From: UBA6522 sp965221035
GTDB taxonomy: Bacteria; Pseudomonadota; Gammaproteobacteria; Steroidobacterales; Rariloculaceae
Direction of reading: 5' to 3'
Length of the DNA: 64,000 nucleotides
Assembly (NCBI GenBank): GCA_965221035.1
Contig: OZ244860.1
Span: 2,542,001 to 2,606,000, forward strand
In this document: in pieces, positions 51,800 to 59,710 of the stretch
Layout of the letters: the number at the start of each line of letters is the position of its first letter
Numbering within the stretch: the first letter of the stretch is position 1
Notes under the pieces: generated by a model
The model's input: the letters and a program-made list of their open reading frames with translations, nothing else
The model's database searches: none
What the model was told of the DNA's origin: nothing
Made by a program: the position numbers and the translations under genes

Positions 51800-52963
51800 T
51801 CATCTGGTGAGATACTCGGCCCATGCGTTCATCAGGCACCTCCGGCGCTCGAACAGGTCAGAGCGGAAATACGCGCCCTCGACGCCGCCGACAGAATGCG
51901 CAAGCGCGGCCTCGGCAACCTCCCTTGGCTGACCGGTGTCCGCACACCAATCCCGAAAGGACGACCGAAAACCATGCACGGTGGTATGCTCCCAGTGACC
52001 GGTCGTGCGCAGAACCTTGGTAAGCGTGGCGTCCGACAACGGGCGGCGTCGACGCACCGGAGATGGGAACACGAGTCCGCTACCATCGTCGAGAACGCGG
52101 CATTCTTGGAGAGTGGACAGGGCTGCGTCGACAAGGGGTACGCGATGCTCGGTACCCGCCTTCATGCGCTCGCCGGGGATGCGCCAGACTTTTCCGTCCT
52201 CGTCCATTTCCTCCCAAGTGGCTCCTCGAACTTCACCGGACCGCGCGGCGGTCAGGATCAAGAACCGCAGTGCCAGCTTGGAGACCGGGGACACGCCCGA
52301 GCGCTGAATCGTCTGGAGCGCATCAGCCAACTCAGAATAGGGCAGTGCCCGAAAATGCGCCTTCACCGCGGGTAGACGCGGCAGGGCGCCGTCGATCGCT
52401 TCGCCGGCGGCGTTGAATTGCACATACCCATGCGCTAGGCACCATTGAAGCGTGGCCTTGACGTGACGTCTTACCCTCCTGGCCGTTTCGGGTTTGGATG
52501 TCCAGATCGGCGTGAGCACTTCGAGGACGTCTTCGCGCCCGATTCGGTCCACGGGCAGATCGCCAAGGCGTTTGAACGCGTGGCGCTCCAACTGTTGCAT
52601 CCAGTTGGCTGCAACCTTGTCGCTGCGCCATCTCGGTCGCAGAGCGTCGTAAGTGCGTTTCGCGGCTTCACGGAAAGTCGGAACTTTGGCTTGGCGTTTC
52701 CTGGTCAGAGGATCGCCACCGCGCCGCGCCACTCTGCGATTTTGCCAAGCGGCCTCGCGCGCTTCCGCCAAGGTCACCGAATTGCAGCCGCCCAAACCGA
52801 TGTCGTGGCGCTTGCCTCCGATAACCAAGCGCTGAACCCATTGTTTCGAGCCGCCGGGTGCGACTCTCAGGTAGAGCGTGTTGCCGTCGCCGTACAGTCC
52901 CGGTTCAACGACAGAGCGAACGATTCTGACCGAAAGTTTTCCTTGCCCAACACTTTGCCCCAC
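51800..52963 (-). CDS. int: Tyrosine site-specific integrase (DUF4102 type)
   Basis: Catalyses integration and excision at the tRNA-Leu site. I chose the GTG at 52963 (387 residues; product begins VGQSVGQGKLSVRIV), because the longer frame runs back through the tRNA gene. The N-terminal DUF4102 arm-binding domain (~residues 10-100) has PGLYGDGNTLYLRVAPGGSK. The catalytic set is visible: Arg in TAARSGEVRG near 238, His-x-x-Arg in HGFRSSFRDW near 329, then ALAHSVGG and Tyr in EGAYFRSD near 364. Length is usual for P4-like integrases. It reads away from the tRNA, toward the cargo. Confidence 0.94.
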   Translation of the reverse strand: MGQSVGQGKLSVRIVRSVVEPGLYGDGNTLYLRVAPGGSKQWVQRLVIGGKRHDIGLGGCNSVTLAEAREAAWQNRRVARRGGDPLTRKRQAKVPTFREAAKRTYDALRPRWRSDKVAANWMQQLERHAFKRLGDLPVDRIGREDVLEVLTPIWTSKPETARRVRRHVKATLQWCLAHGYVQFNAAGEAIDGALPRLPAVKAHFRALPYSELADALQTIQRSGVSPVSKLALRFLILTAARSGEVRGATWEEMDEDGKVWRIPGERMKAGTEHRVPLVDAALSTLQECRVLDDGSGLVFPSPVRRRRPLSDATLTKVLRTTGHWEHTTVHGFRSSFRDWCADTGQPREVAEAALAHSVGGVEGAYFRSDLFERRRCLMNAWAEYLTR

Positions 52964-53121
52964 AGCTCTTGTCCCACATTTTGTACCACACAAGAATTCA
53001 AAATATAGCGTAATCGTGCGCACACGACAACCCGTTCTCGGCAGTCGCAAGTGATTATTTCTAAAGAGATCAATGCCCTGTCGGGCAATGACGGTTGGAG
53101 GCGTTTCGGTGGGGGGAGAGG

Positions 53122-53145
53122 TGGTGCCGGGAGAGAGACTTGAAC
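53122..53145 (-). other. Probable integrase-proximal attachment site
   Basis: The 3' end of the tRNA (T-arm and acceptor, about 53122-53145) is the expected crossover core for a P4-type integrase, as the element starts right after it. The exact core length cannot be set because the second copy lies left of the window. Confidence 0.6.
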
Positions 53146-53208
53146 TCTCACTCTGTTGCCAGAACCGGATTTTGAGTCCGGCGCGTCTACCAATTCCGCC
53201 ATCCCGGC
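53122..53208 (-). tRNA. tRNA-Leu (anticodon CAA)
   Basis: 87 bases with CCA encoded. Read leftwards: acceptor GCCGGGA pairs with TCCCGGC, D-arm region GGCGGAATTGGTAGACGC, anticodon stem-loop CCGGA-CTCAAAA-TCCGG with anticodon CAA (53172-53174), a long variable arm TCTG-GCAA-CAGA as expected of a class II tRNA-Leu, and T-arm GAGAG-TTCAAGT-CTCTC. The integrase lies directly downstream of its 3' end. Confidence 0.97.
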
Positions 53209-53423
53209 CCGGAGGCACCCGTAGCTTACCATTTCCTCACCCTTGGGAATCGCTCCGTGAGCCACTCCCCGGGTCGGTCATCTTCGTCCTGAATAGAAAC
53301 TATCGTGTACCTTGGGCACCTAAATCCACGGTGCCGCTCCGTTACATGTAAAGATGGCCCGGCCTGATTTCGGGATGTCGCTGCAACCATTTGCTGGACC
53401 CCCGCATCATATCGACTGGAACC

Positions 53424-54008
53424 ATGGGATCCCGAGTGCCAAGCATTAAGCCCGCGATCATCGCCGATGCCCGGAAGGGAGATTCGGCAGCCCAAGGCCA
53501 TCTCTACGAGGCCCTTGCGCCCATGGTCTACACGCTGGCCCGGCGCATGCTGGTGTCGCCCGCCCTGGCGGAGGATGTGCTCCAGGAGACGTTCGTGGAG
53601 GTACTGCGGAAACTGCATACCTATCGCGGCGATGCCGCAGTGGGTTTCTGGGTGCGACGCATCGCGGTCAACAAGTGCCTGATGCATCTGCGCTCGCCAT
53701 GGCATTCCCGCCGCGTGGAGGCCGATGCGATCGAAGCGCTGTGTCAACCGGCGCCGGCGTCCCGGGCGGACGACCAGATGGCCCTGGAGCGGGCGCTGGC
53801 AGAACTTCCGGCCACCTCGCGGGCGGTGGTCTGGCTGCACGATGTGGAAGGCTATACGCACAAGGAGATCGGCGCGATGATGGGCCGCACCACCAGTTTT
53901 TCGAAATCGCAGCTGGCGCGCTCCCACGAGCGGTTGCGCACATTGCTTGAGGAGGGGAGCGCGGAGGATGAAGGACAACCATGTACCCCGGCACTGAAGA
54001 CTTGCTGA
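53424..54008 (+). CDS. ECF-type RNA polymerase sigma factor
   Basis: A 194-residue extracytoplasmic-function sigma factor. Start at the ATG of MGSRVPSIKPAII; the upstream extension would add a weak sequence. Region 2 spans ~residues 15-90 with MVYTLARRMLVSPALAEDVL and VGFWVRRIAVNKCLMHLR; region 4 spans ~115-175 with LPATSRAVVWLHDVEGYTHK and the helix-turn-helix EIGAMMGRTTSFSKSQLARS. Only sigma 2 and sigma 4 are present, as in the group. Its 3' end overlaps by 28 bases a membrane protein that is likely its anti-sigma factor, so the two are co-translated. Confidence 0.9.
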   Translation: MGSRVPSIKPAIIADARKGDSAAQGHLYEALAPMVYTLARRMLVSPALAEDVLQETFVEVLRKLHTYRGDAAVGFWVRRIAVNKCLMHLRSPWHSRRVEADAIEALCQPAPASRADDQMALERALAELPATSRAVVWLHDVEGYTHKEIGAMMGRTTSFSKSQLARSHERLRTLLEEGSAEDEGQPCTPALKTC

Positions 54009-54787
54009 GCATTCGCGACGGCGGTCCCGTCGACGCGCAGGCGCGTGCCGCTGTGGACGCGGACCCGTCGTTGCAGGCGGAGGTGGCGCGCCTCGACGCC
54101 ACCCGGGACCGACTGCGGGAATTGCCGGAATTGGTGCCCCCACCCGGCGTCCGCGCGAGGGTTTTTGCCGAACTTGAGGGCGGTTCCGGCGAGCGCTGCG
54201 CCACGTCGCACGAACGATCCGGACCACTGGCGGAGACACAATCCCGCGCTGCGGGCGCTGCGGGCGCTGCGGGCGCTGCGGGCGCTGCGGCAGAGGCACG
54301 AACGATGCCCGGCGGCACCCGGCGGTCGCAAGTCCAGCAGATGCGGTTCCTGCGTCACACGCATTGGCCGCTGCGGGGCGCCATCGCCGCCGGAGTCGCG
54401 CTGGTCGCGATTTTTGGCGTTCGTTCTTACGACACGCCGGATGGGCCACTGCCGGCCACCATCGTTGCCGAAGGGCCCCTGTCCACGACCGGCGCCGTCG
54501 ATCTGGGCGGTGCCGCCGCCACCTATGCCTCGCTCACAAGCGAATCCGCGCGTCTGGAGCGGTTGTTGAGTGAAATTCAGTATCGGCCTCGCCTGGTGAA
54601 TGCCGGCACGGCCACCATGATTTCAGGGCTCGAAGACCGTATTGGCCAAGTGGACCAGATGCTGATGTACTCGAACGTGAACGGGCTTCAACAGGAGCAG
54701 GCCCTGCAACTGTGGCAGCAACGGGTGGACCTGATGAACGCCTTGCTTCAAGTCAGATATGCCCAGGCGCAACGTTTCGGGTTTTAG
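53981..54787 (+). CDS. Probable membrane anti-sigma factor
   Basis: A 268-residue protein with a cytoplasmic-type helical N-terminus (residues 1-90), an Ala/Gly linker from a tandem repeat, one membrane helix near residues 127-144 (LRGAIAAGVALVAIFGV) and a periplasmic part with long helices to the end (LTSESARLERLLSEIQYR, VDQMLMYSNVNGLQQEQA). The layout and overlap with the sigma factor gene mark it as the anti-sigma factor of the pair. No zinc-binding HxxxCxxC motif is present. A two-PDZ exported protein follows, which may act in the same envelope-stress route. Confidence 0.75.
   Translation: MYPGTEDLLSIRDGGPVDAQARAAVDADPSLQAEVARLDATRDRLRELPELVPPPGVRARVFAELEGGSGERCATSHERSGPLAETQSRAAGAAGAAGAAGAAAEARTMPGGTRRSQVQQMRFLRHTHWPLRGAIAAGVALVAIFGVRSYDTPDGPLPATIVAEGPLSTTGAVDLGGAAATYASLTSESARLERLLSEIQYRPRLVNAGTATMISGLEDRIGQVDQMLMYSNVNGLQQEQALQLWQQRVDLMNALLQVRYAQAQRFGF
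54246..54290 (+). repeat. Five copies of a 9-bp tandem repeat in the anti-sigma gene
   Basis: The unit GCGCTGCGG occurs five times in perfect tandem. It encodes an Ala/Gly linker just before the membrane helix. Copy number can change without frame loss. Confidence 0.9.
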
Positions 54788-54830
54788 CCGCATCCTTAAG
54801 GCAGGACACTGAACTGGAGGAATTGGAACC

Positions 54831-55691
54831 ATGACCAGATCTGCAATCTTGACCCTGATTACTGCGGTGGGATTGACCGCCGCCTCGGCGCCGCTTGGCG
54901 CCCAGACCGCCGAGGAACAGGAGGAACGCCAGGAATCCCGCTCGGAGCTTCAGGAAGCCCGGCAGGCGCTGGAGGAAGCCGCGCGCGAAGTTGCCCGCCT
55001 GTCCGCCGAGACTGCCGGCCCGGTCATCAGCCGCATCCGAATGATCGCGAGGCCTGCGGTGCTCGGCATCAACATCAGCGACGCCGAGGACGGCGTCCGG
55101 GTGGACGGCGTGACTCCCGGCGGACCCGCGGAGGAAAGCGGGTTGGCGACCGGAGACATCATCGTGGAAATGGACGGCGCGGAACTCGGCGGCGATTCGC
55201 CGGCCCAGCTTCTCATTGGGCAGATGGAAAATGTCTCGCCCGGCGACACGGTCCTGCTGACCATCGTTCGGGATGGCGACCAGGAGGAGGTCGAGGTTAT
55301 CGCGGGGTCGTCCAATGTCCTGTTCGGGCGTGACGACGAGTCCGGTGCGCGGCGCCTCGGCTTTGGCGAATTGATGGAGATGCGGGGCGAGGTCGGCGAC
55401 CGTCTCCTTTCGTTCCGGCGCCGCTGGGGCGATATGGAACTGGTGGAACTGACACCGGAACTTGGCACTTACTTCGGTACCGAAACCGGCATCCTGGTGG
55501 TCCGCGCGCCTTCGGATGACGAGTTGGAGGTACTGATGGACGGGGACGTCATCCTGGACATCGGCGGACGGGAACCGAACAGCACCGAACACGCGCTGCG
55601 CATACTGGCCAGCTACGACAACGGCGAGTCGCTTGAGATCACGATCATGCGCGAGCAGCGCCGTCAGACTCTGGAAGTGGAGATTCCGTAA
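54831..55691 (+). CDS. Exported protein with two PDZ domains
   Basis: A 286-residue protein with a signal peptide (residues 1-24, ending near PLGAQ), a charged helical segment (~28-60) and two PDZ domains. The first (~residues 72-160) contains VTPGGPAEESGLATGDIIVEM, the usual substrate-groove and ligand loop; the second (~200-286) has TGILVVRAPSDD and MDGDVILDIGGREP. No protease domain is attached, so it is not DegS or DegP itself. Because it follows the sigma and anti-sigma genes after a short gap, with a GGAGG site, it may recognise misfolded envelope proteins; that role is inference. Confidence 0.8.
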   Translation: MTRSAILTLITAVGLTAASAPLGAQTAEEQEERQESRSELQEARQALEEAAREVARLSAETAGPVISRIRMIARPAVLGINISDAEDGVRVDGVTPGGPAEESGLATGDIIVEMDGAELGGDSPAQLLIGQMENVSPGDTVLLTIVRDGDQEEVEVIAGSSNVLFGRDDESGARRLGFGELMEMRGEVGDRLLSFRRRWGDMELVELTPELGTYFGTETGILVVRAPSDDELEVLMDGDVILDIGGREPNSTEHALRILASYDNGESLEITIMREQRRQTLEVEIP

Positions 55692-55723
55692 GGCAAACTT
55701 CCCGGAACCGCCCGCGACAAAAA

Positions 55724-55758
55724 CCCGGCGCCGCGTCCAAACCGAGTGCGGCGCCGGG
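55724..55758 (+). terminator. Perfect 11-bp hairpin after the PDZ gene
   Basis: CCCGGCGCCGC and GCGGCGCCGGG form a perfect 11-base stem around a 13-base loop, 32 bases past the stop. The T run is short (TTG), so it is probably a terminator of modest strength for the sigma/anti-sigma/PDZ genes. Confidence 0.75.
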
Positions 55759-55825
55759 TTGCGCCATTCCGGGGCGCGGTGTACGTTGCCCCGAAGCCAC
55801 CTTGGACCGCCACGAGGCCACGCCC

Positions 55826-56701
55826 ATGACGCGCCCGCACGTTCTCCGGCAAATCCGCGCACTCGCCGTTGCGGTGACCTTGTGCTTCCCTCCCACGGCC
55901 GGGTCGCAACAGCCGACCCTCTTCAATACGGTCAAGCAGAAACTCGCTGAAGGCGGCCAGGTGGTCGGCGCGACAGTGGCAACGGCCGACGCTGAGATCT
56001 ATTGCGCGGTGGCCAACTCCGGCTTCGACTTCATCTGGATAGAGATGCAGCACAGCCCGCTGACCTATTCGGATGTGGCGCTCATGATCTGGGCCTGCCG
56101 GGATGCGCCGGCCATTCCGTTCATCCGTGTGCCCGAAGCGACCGAGGGCGATATCCAGAAGGCGACGGATATCGGCGCGCTGGGCATCATCGTGCCGATG
56201 GTGGACAGCATGGATGAGATTCAGACCGCCGTCACATACGCGCACTATCCCCCATTCGGAAAACGCAGCCAGGGCGGCGGGCAATACGCGGCGCTCTGGG
56301 GAAGCGGCTACCGGGCCGCGGCCAACGAGAACATGATGGTGGTCGCGATGATCGAGCAGCCGGCGGGCGTGGAGATCGTTGAACAAGTGGCCAACCTGGA
56401 AGGAGTGGACGTGGTGTTTGTCGCCAGCTCCGATCTCGGCAGCTTCACCGGGCTGTCCCAGGGACACCCCGAGTACGAAGCCTTGGTGACAAGGGTCAAG
56501 GACGCTACGCTGCGGGCTGGCCGCACCGTGGGCGGACCCCTGGCCTGGCTGTCGACGCGGGAAGGCTACGGCTTCTTTCAGGCTCCAACCACGACCAGCC
56601 TGGTTCGAACCGGCGCACGTGCTGTGCTGGAGGCGGCTGACCCGTGTTACGGCGTACCCTCGGGGGTGGCGCCTGTCGAAGGCGAAGATCCCTGTCCCTG
56701 A
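55826..56701 (+). CDS. Exported HpcH/HpaI aldolase family protein
   Basis: A 291-residue member of the HpcH/HpaI aldolase/citrate lyase family; cytoplasmic relatives cleave 4-hydroxy-2-ketoacids using a divalent metal. Motifs: DFIWIEMQHSPL near residues 67-78, FIRVPEATEGDIQKATDIGALGI near 97-120, VPMVDSMDE near 122, YAHYPPFGKRSQGGGQYA near 138-156, and MVVAMIEQPAGVEIVE near 171. The metal ligands (Glu in IEQP, Asp in a later VFVASSDLG) look intact. Unlike most relatives it has an N-terminal signal peptide (residues ~1-32), so it may act in the periplasm. Its 3' end overlaps by 55 bases the convergent dehydrogenase gene. Confidence 0.85.
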   Translation: MTRPHVLRQIRALAVAVTLCFPPTAGSQQPTLFNTVKQKLAEGGQVVGATVATADAEIYCAVANSGFDFIWIEMQHSPLTYSDVALMIWACRDAPAIPFIRVPEATEGDIQKATDIGALGIIVPMVDSMDEIQTAVTYAHYPPFGKRSQGGGQYAALWGSGYRAAANENMMVVAMIEQPAGVEIVEQVANLEGVDVVFVASSDLGSFTGLSQGHPEYEALVTRVKDATLRAGRTVGGPLAWLSTREGYGFFQAPTTTSLVRTGARAVLEAADPCYGVPSGVAPVEGEDPCP

Positions 56702-59670
56702 CTTTCTCGCCTGACAACCGATCCCTCATCCAGCGCTCGCTCCAGGACGCGGGCTACGTGCCATGCATCCCGTCCGGCGCCGTGACGGATCTGGGTGCGG
56801 CAACTGGTGCCATCAGCCACGATCAAACTATCGCTGCCGGCCTGACGCACCTTCGGCAACAGGTCCAGTTCCGCCATTTTCATGGATGTCTCGTAGTGTT
56901 CGGCCTCATAGCCGAATGAGCCCGCCATGCCGCAACAACCGGATTCGATGAGTTCCACCTCCGCGCCCGGAATCAGGCGCAATACTTCTTCGACATCCGA
57001 CACCTGGTCGAAGGCCTTCTGATGACAGTGTCCGTGCAACAGCAATCGTTGTTGCTCCAGTTGCTTGAGCGGCAATTTCAGCCGCCCGGACCGGTTCTCG
57101 GCCGCCAGAAACTCCTCGAACAGCATCGCACGACTCGCCAGCTGCGCTGACTCTTCCCCCGGCAGCATTGCGGCAAACTCGTCACGCAGCGTCAGCAGGC
57201 AGGACGGTTCCAGGCCGACTACGGGAATGCCCCGGTCCACGTAGGGCTTGAGCGAATCGATCACGCGGCGGGCTTCAGCCCTGGCCTTGTCCACCAACCC
57301 CGCGTTGAGAAACGTCCGGCCGCAACACAGCGGCCTGCCGCCGGTGACAGGCCTGGGCGTAACCACGCGGTAACCGGCCGCTGTGAGCACCCTCAGCGCA
57401 GCTTCGGCCGTTTCCGGTTCGAAATAGGTGTTGAATGTGTCGACCAGCAGGACCACCTCGGGCCCCTCCCGGGGCTGCCGGACGCCACTGCCAAACGTCC
57501 CGCGGCGCCACGCGGGCAGCTTCCGGTGGGCAGTGAAGCCCAGCACGGACCGCCGCAGCCAGCGGCCCGGCGCGCCCAGGCTGACGCTGTTCGCAAGCGG
57601 CGCCAAGCGAGCCGCCCAGGGCGCGTACCTCGGCAGGAAGGCGATGACGCGGTCCCGCAAGGTGAGCCCCCGGCGCTTCCGGTAGGCGCTGAGAAACTCG
57701 ATTTTCATGCGGTAGACGTCGACGCCCGTGGGGCACTCGCGCTTGCACGCCTTGCAGCCGATGCACAGGTCCATGGTCTCGTGGAGTTCCTTCGACGTCA
57801 GCGCGTCCGCGGGCAACTGCCCGGTGAGCGCCAGCCGCAGGCTGTTTGCCCGGCCTCGGGTGACGTGTTTTTCGTCCCGCGTCACCCGGAACGACGGGCA
57901 CATCACACCGCCGGTGGCCTTGCGGCAGGCGCCGTTGTTGTTGCACATTTCGGTGGCACGGTAAAGACCGCCCCAGGCCGACCAGTCCAGGCTTTCCTTG
58001 ATCTCAAGGGGTTGGTAGCGGTCCGAGAATCGCAACAGGCTGCGGTCGTCCATTCGCGGCGGATCGATGATCTTGCCCGGATTGAATCGCCCGTCGGGAT
58101 CGAAACTGTCCTTGACCTCACGGAAGGCCTTGACGATTTTCGGGCCGAGGATCGGCTCCAGGAACTCGGACCGCACCAGGCCATCGCCGTGCTCACCCGA
58201 ATGGGTGCCCTTGTACTCGCGCACCATCGCATGCGCCTCGGCGGCGATGGAACGCCAGTTCGTGATGTCGCTGTCCTGCTTGAGGTTCAGTATCGGGCGC
58301 ACATGCAGGCAACCCGCGCCGGCGTGCGCGTACCAGGTGCCCGTCGTGCCGTGCCGCGAGAACACATCCGTCAGGCGCTCCGTGTAGTCCGCCAGATTTT
58401 CCAGTGGTACGGCGCAGTCTTCCACGAAGGAAATGGGCTTGCCGTCACCCTTCATGGACATGACGATGTTCAGGGCCGCCTTGCGCAGCGACCAGACACG
58501 ATCCTGCAAGGCCCGTGATTCGGCCCGCAGCACGCTGTTCGGCAAACCCAGATCGCCCATGAGCGCCTCGAGCCGGTTCAGGTTCGCCAATTGGTCGTTG
58601 AGGTCGTCACCGGCGAATTCCACGAGCAGCACCGCCGCGGGAGTACCACGAATGAATCTGCGCAGGCTCGAACTGAATGCCGGTATCTTCGCCGCCAGCT
58701 CCAGTACGGTGATGTCGATCAACTCGGTGGCGGCCGGGTCGAGTCCGACGATGTGCCGCACCGACTCCATCGCGGCGCGGAAAGTCGGAAAGTGGCAGAC
58801 GCCAAGAACCTTGTGCGCGGGGATCGGCTGCAGGGCGAGTTCGATCTCCTGGAACCACGCCAGCGTGCCTTCGGAGCCGATCAGGAGATCGGCCAGGTTC
58901 ATGTCCTCGCGACCCAGCCGGTTGATGTTGTAGCCCGCCACGTTGCGCCGGACCTTGGGGAAGCGCCGCTCGATCTCCTCGGCATGGCGGGCGTGCAGAG
59001 CCCGCATCCGGTCGGTCAGGATGCCGAGGTGGTCATTGCGAACGGCATTCCCGCCGGAAGCCTTGCCGCCGCGAGCATTGCCATGCTGCCGGGACGCCTG
59101 CCCGACTTCCTGCGGGCGGCAGTCGAGCAACTCCCCATTGGCGAGCACCGCCTGAATGCCGACGACATTGTCCACCATGTGCCCGTAGTGCAACGAGCGG
59201 GCGCCGACGCTGTTGTTGCCGGCCATGCCGCCGATGGTCGCGCGGCTGGAGGTCGAAACGTCCACCGGGAAGAACAACCCGTGCGGCCTCAGGAACCGGT
59301 TCAGCACATCCAGCACGATCCCCGGATCGACCAAAACCGTTCGGGCCGCCGGCCTGAACAATTGAACGTCGCAAAGGAACTTGCTGGCGTCGATGACCAG
59401 CGCATCACCCACGGTCTGACCGCACTGGGATGTCCCGGCGCCGCGCGGCAGCAGCGGCGCGCCATGCTCGGCGGCTATCTGGATCGTGGCCAGCACATCC
59501 TGGCGTCTGCGCGGCACCACGACGCCGATGGGCTGTATCTGGTACACGGAGGCATCCGTGCTGTAGCGGCCGCGGCTGAACGCGTCGAATAGAACCTCGC
59601 CTTCAATCTCCCGGCTCAGCTGGGCCGCCAAGGGCGCAGTGCCGGATGTGGGTGATTTCCGTGGCATCAT
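56647..59670 (-). CDS. FAD-linked oxidase fused to iron-sulfur (CCG) domain, YdiJ-like
   Basis: A 1007-residue fusion of a D-2-hydroxyacid dehydrogenase type flavoprotein with a GlpC-like iron-sulfur protein. N-terminal FAD_binding_4: LLPRGAGTSQCGQTV near residues 73-87 and MAGNNSVGARSLHYGHMV near 150. FAD-oxidase C-terminal part: GTHSGEHGDGLVRSEF near 488-503 and FDPDGRFNPGKI. Then cysteines of the [4Fe-4S] region CNNNGACRKATGG near 570 and CIGCKACKRECPTG near 635, and CCG-type motifs LCCGRTFLNAG and ESGCCGMAGSFGYE. Known relatives (YdiJ) oxidise D-2-hydroxyglutarate. Substrate here is not shown by sequence. Confidence 0.9.
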   Translation of the reverse strand: MMPRKSPTSGTAPLAAQLSREIEGEVLFDAFSRGRYSTDASVYQIQPIGVVVPRRRQDVLATIQIAAEHGAPLLPRGAGTSQCGQTVGDALVIDASKFLCDVQLFRPAARTVLVDPGIVLDVLNRFLRPHGLFFPVDVSTSSRATIGGMAGNNSVGARSLHYGHMVDNVVGIQAVLANGELLDCRPQEVGQASRQHGNARGGKASGGNAVRNDHLGILTDRMRALHARHAEEIERRFPKVRRNVAGYNINRLGREDMNLADLLIGSEGTLAWFQEIELALQPIPAHKVLGVCHFPTFRAAMESVRHIVGLDPAATELIDITVLELAAKIPAFSSSLRRFIRGTPAAVLLVEFAGDDLNDQLANLNRLEALMGDLGLPNSVLRAESRALQDRVWSLRKAALNIVMSMKGDGKPISFVEDCAVPLENLADYTERLTDVFSRHGTTGTWYAHAGAGCLHVRPILNLKQDSDITNWRSIAAEAHAMVREYKGTHSGEHGDGLVRSEFLEPILGPKIVKAFREVKDSFDPDGRFNPGKIIDPPRMDDRSLLRFSDRYQPLEIKESLDWSAWGGLYRATEMCNNNGACRKATGGVMCPSFRVTRDEKHVTRGRANSLRLALTGQLPADALTSKELHETMDLCIGCKACKRECPTGVDVYRMKIEFLSAYRKRRGLTLRDRVIAFLPRYAPWAARLAPLANSVSLGAPGRWLRRSVLGFTAHRKLPAWRRGTFGSGVRQPREGPEVVLLVDTFNTYFEPETAEAALRVLTAAGYRVVTPRPVTGGRPLCCGRTFLNAGLVDKARAEARRVIDSLKPYVDRGIPVVGLEPSCLLTLRDEFAAMLPGEESAQLASRAMLFEEFLAAENRSGRLKLPLKQLEQQRLLLHGHCHQKAFDQVSDVEEVLRLIPGAEVELIESGCCGMAGSFGYEAEHYETSMKMAELDLLPKVRQAGSDSLIVADGTSCRTQIRHGAGRDAWHVARVLERALDEGSVVRRESQGQGSSPSTGATPEGTP

Positions 59671-59710
59671 CTTCGCGCATGCATTCTATGGCAAATCCGC
59701 GCCATGCGAA

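Larger units (their letters stand above)
1..53145. mobile_element. Integrative and conjugative element (partial), inserted at tRNA-Leu
   Basis: Everything from the left edge to the 3' end of the tRNA-Leu gene reads as one conjugative element. The integrase (51800-52963) sits directly at the tRNA 3' end and points away from it, the usual layout for an element that uses a tRNA gene as its attachment site. The F-type transfer genes, MOBF relaxase, ParB, SSB and RadC lie inward. Genes beyond the tRNA are ordinary chromosomal ones. The left end, with traL/E/K/B/V and the other attachment site, lies outside the window, so the size is unknown. The right limit given is approximate, because the crossover inside the tRNA 3' end cannot be placed without the second copy. 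Residency rather than mobility is what the sequence shows; activity is inferred from the intact tra genes. Confidence 0.88.

Noticed and set aside
1..53121. Insertion sequences or transposase genes inside the element
   Set aside because: No DDE, DEDD or HUH transposase-like product was found in the gene set, and no terminal inverted repeats were noticed.
52964..53218. Longer integrase start upstream (to 53218)
   Set aside because: The extension runs antisense-free but straight through the tRNA gene and gives a non-conserved sequence; DUF4102 integrases start near the LSVRIV-like segment.
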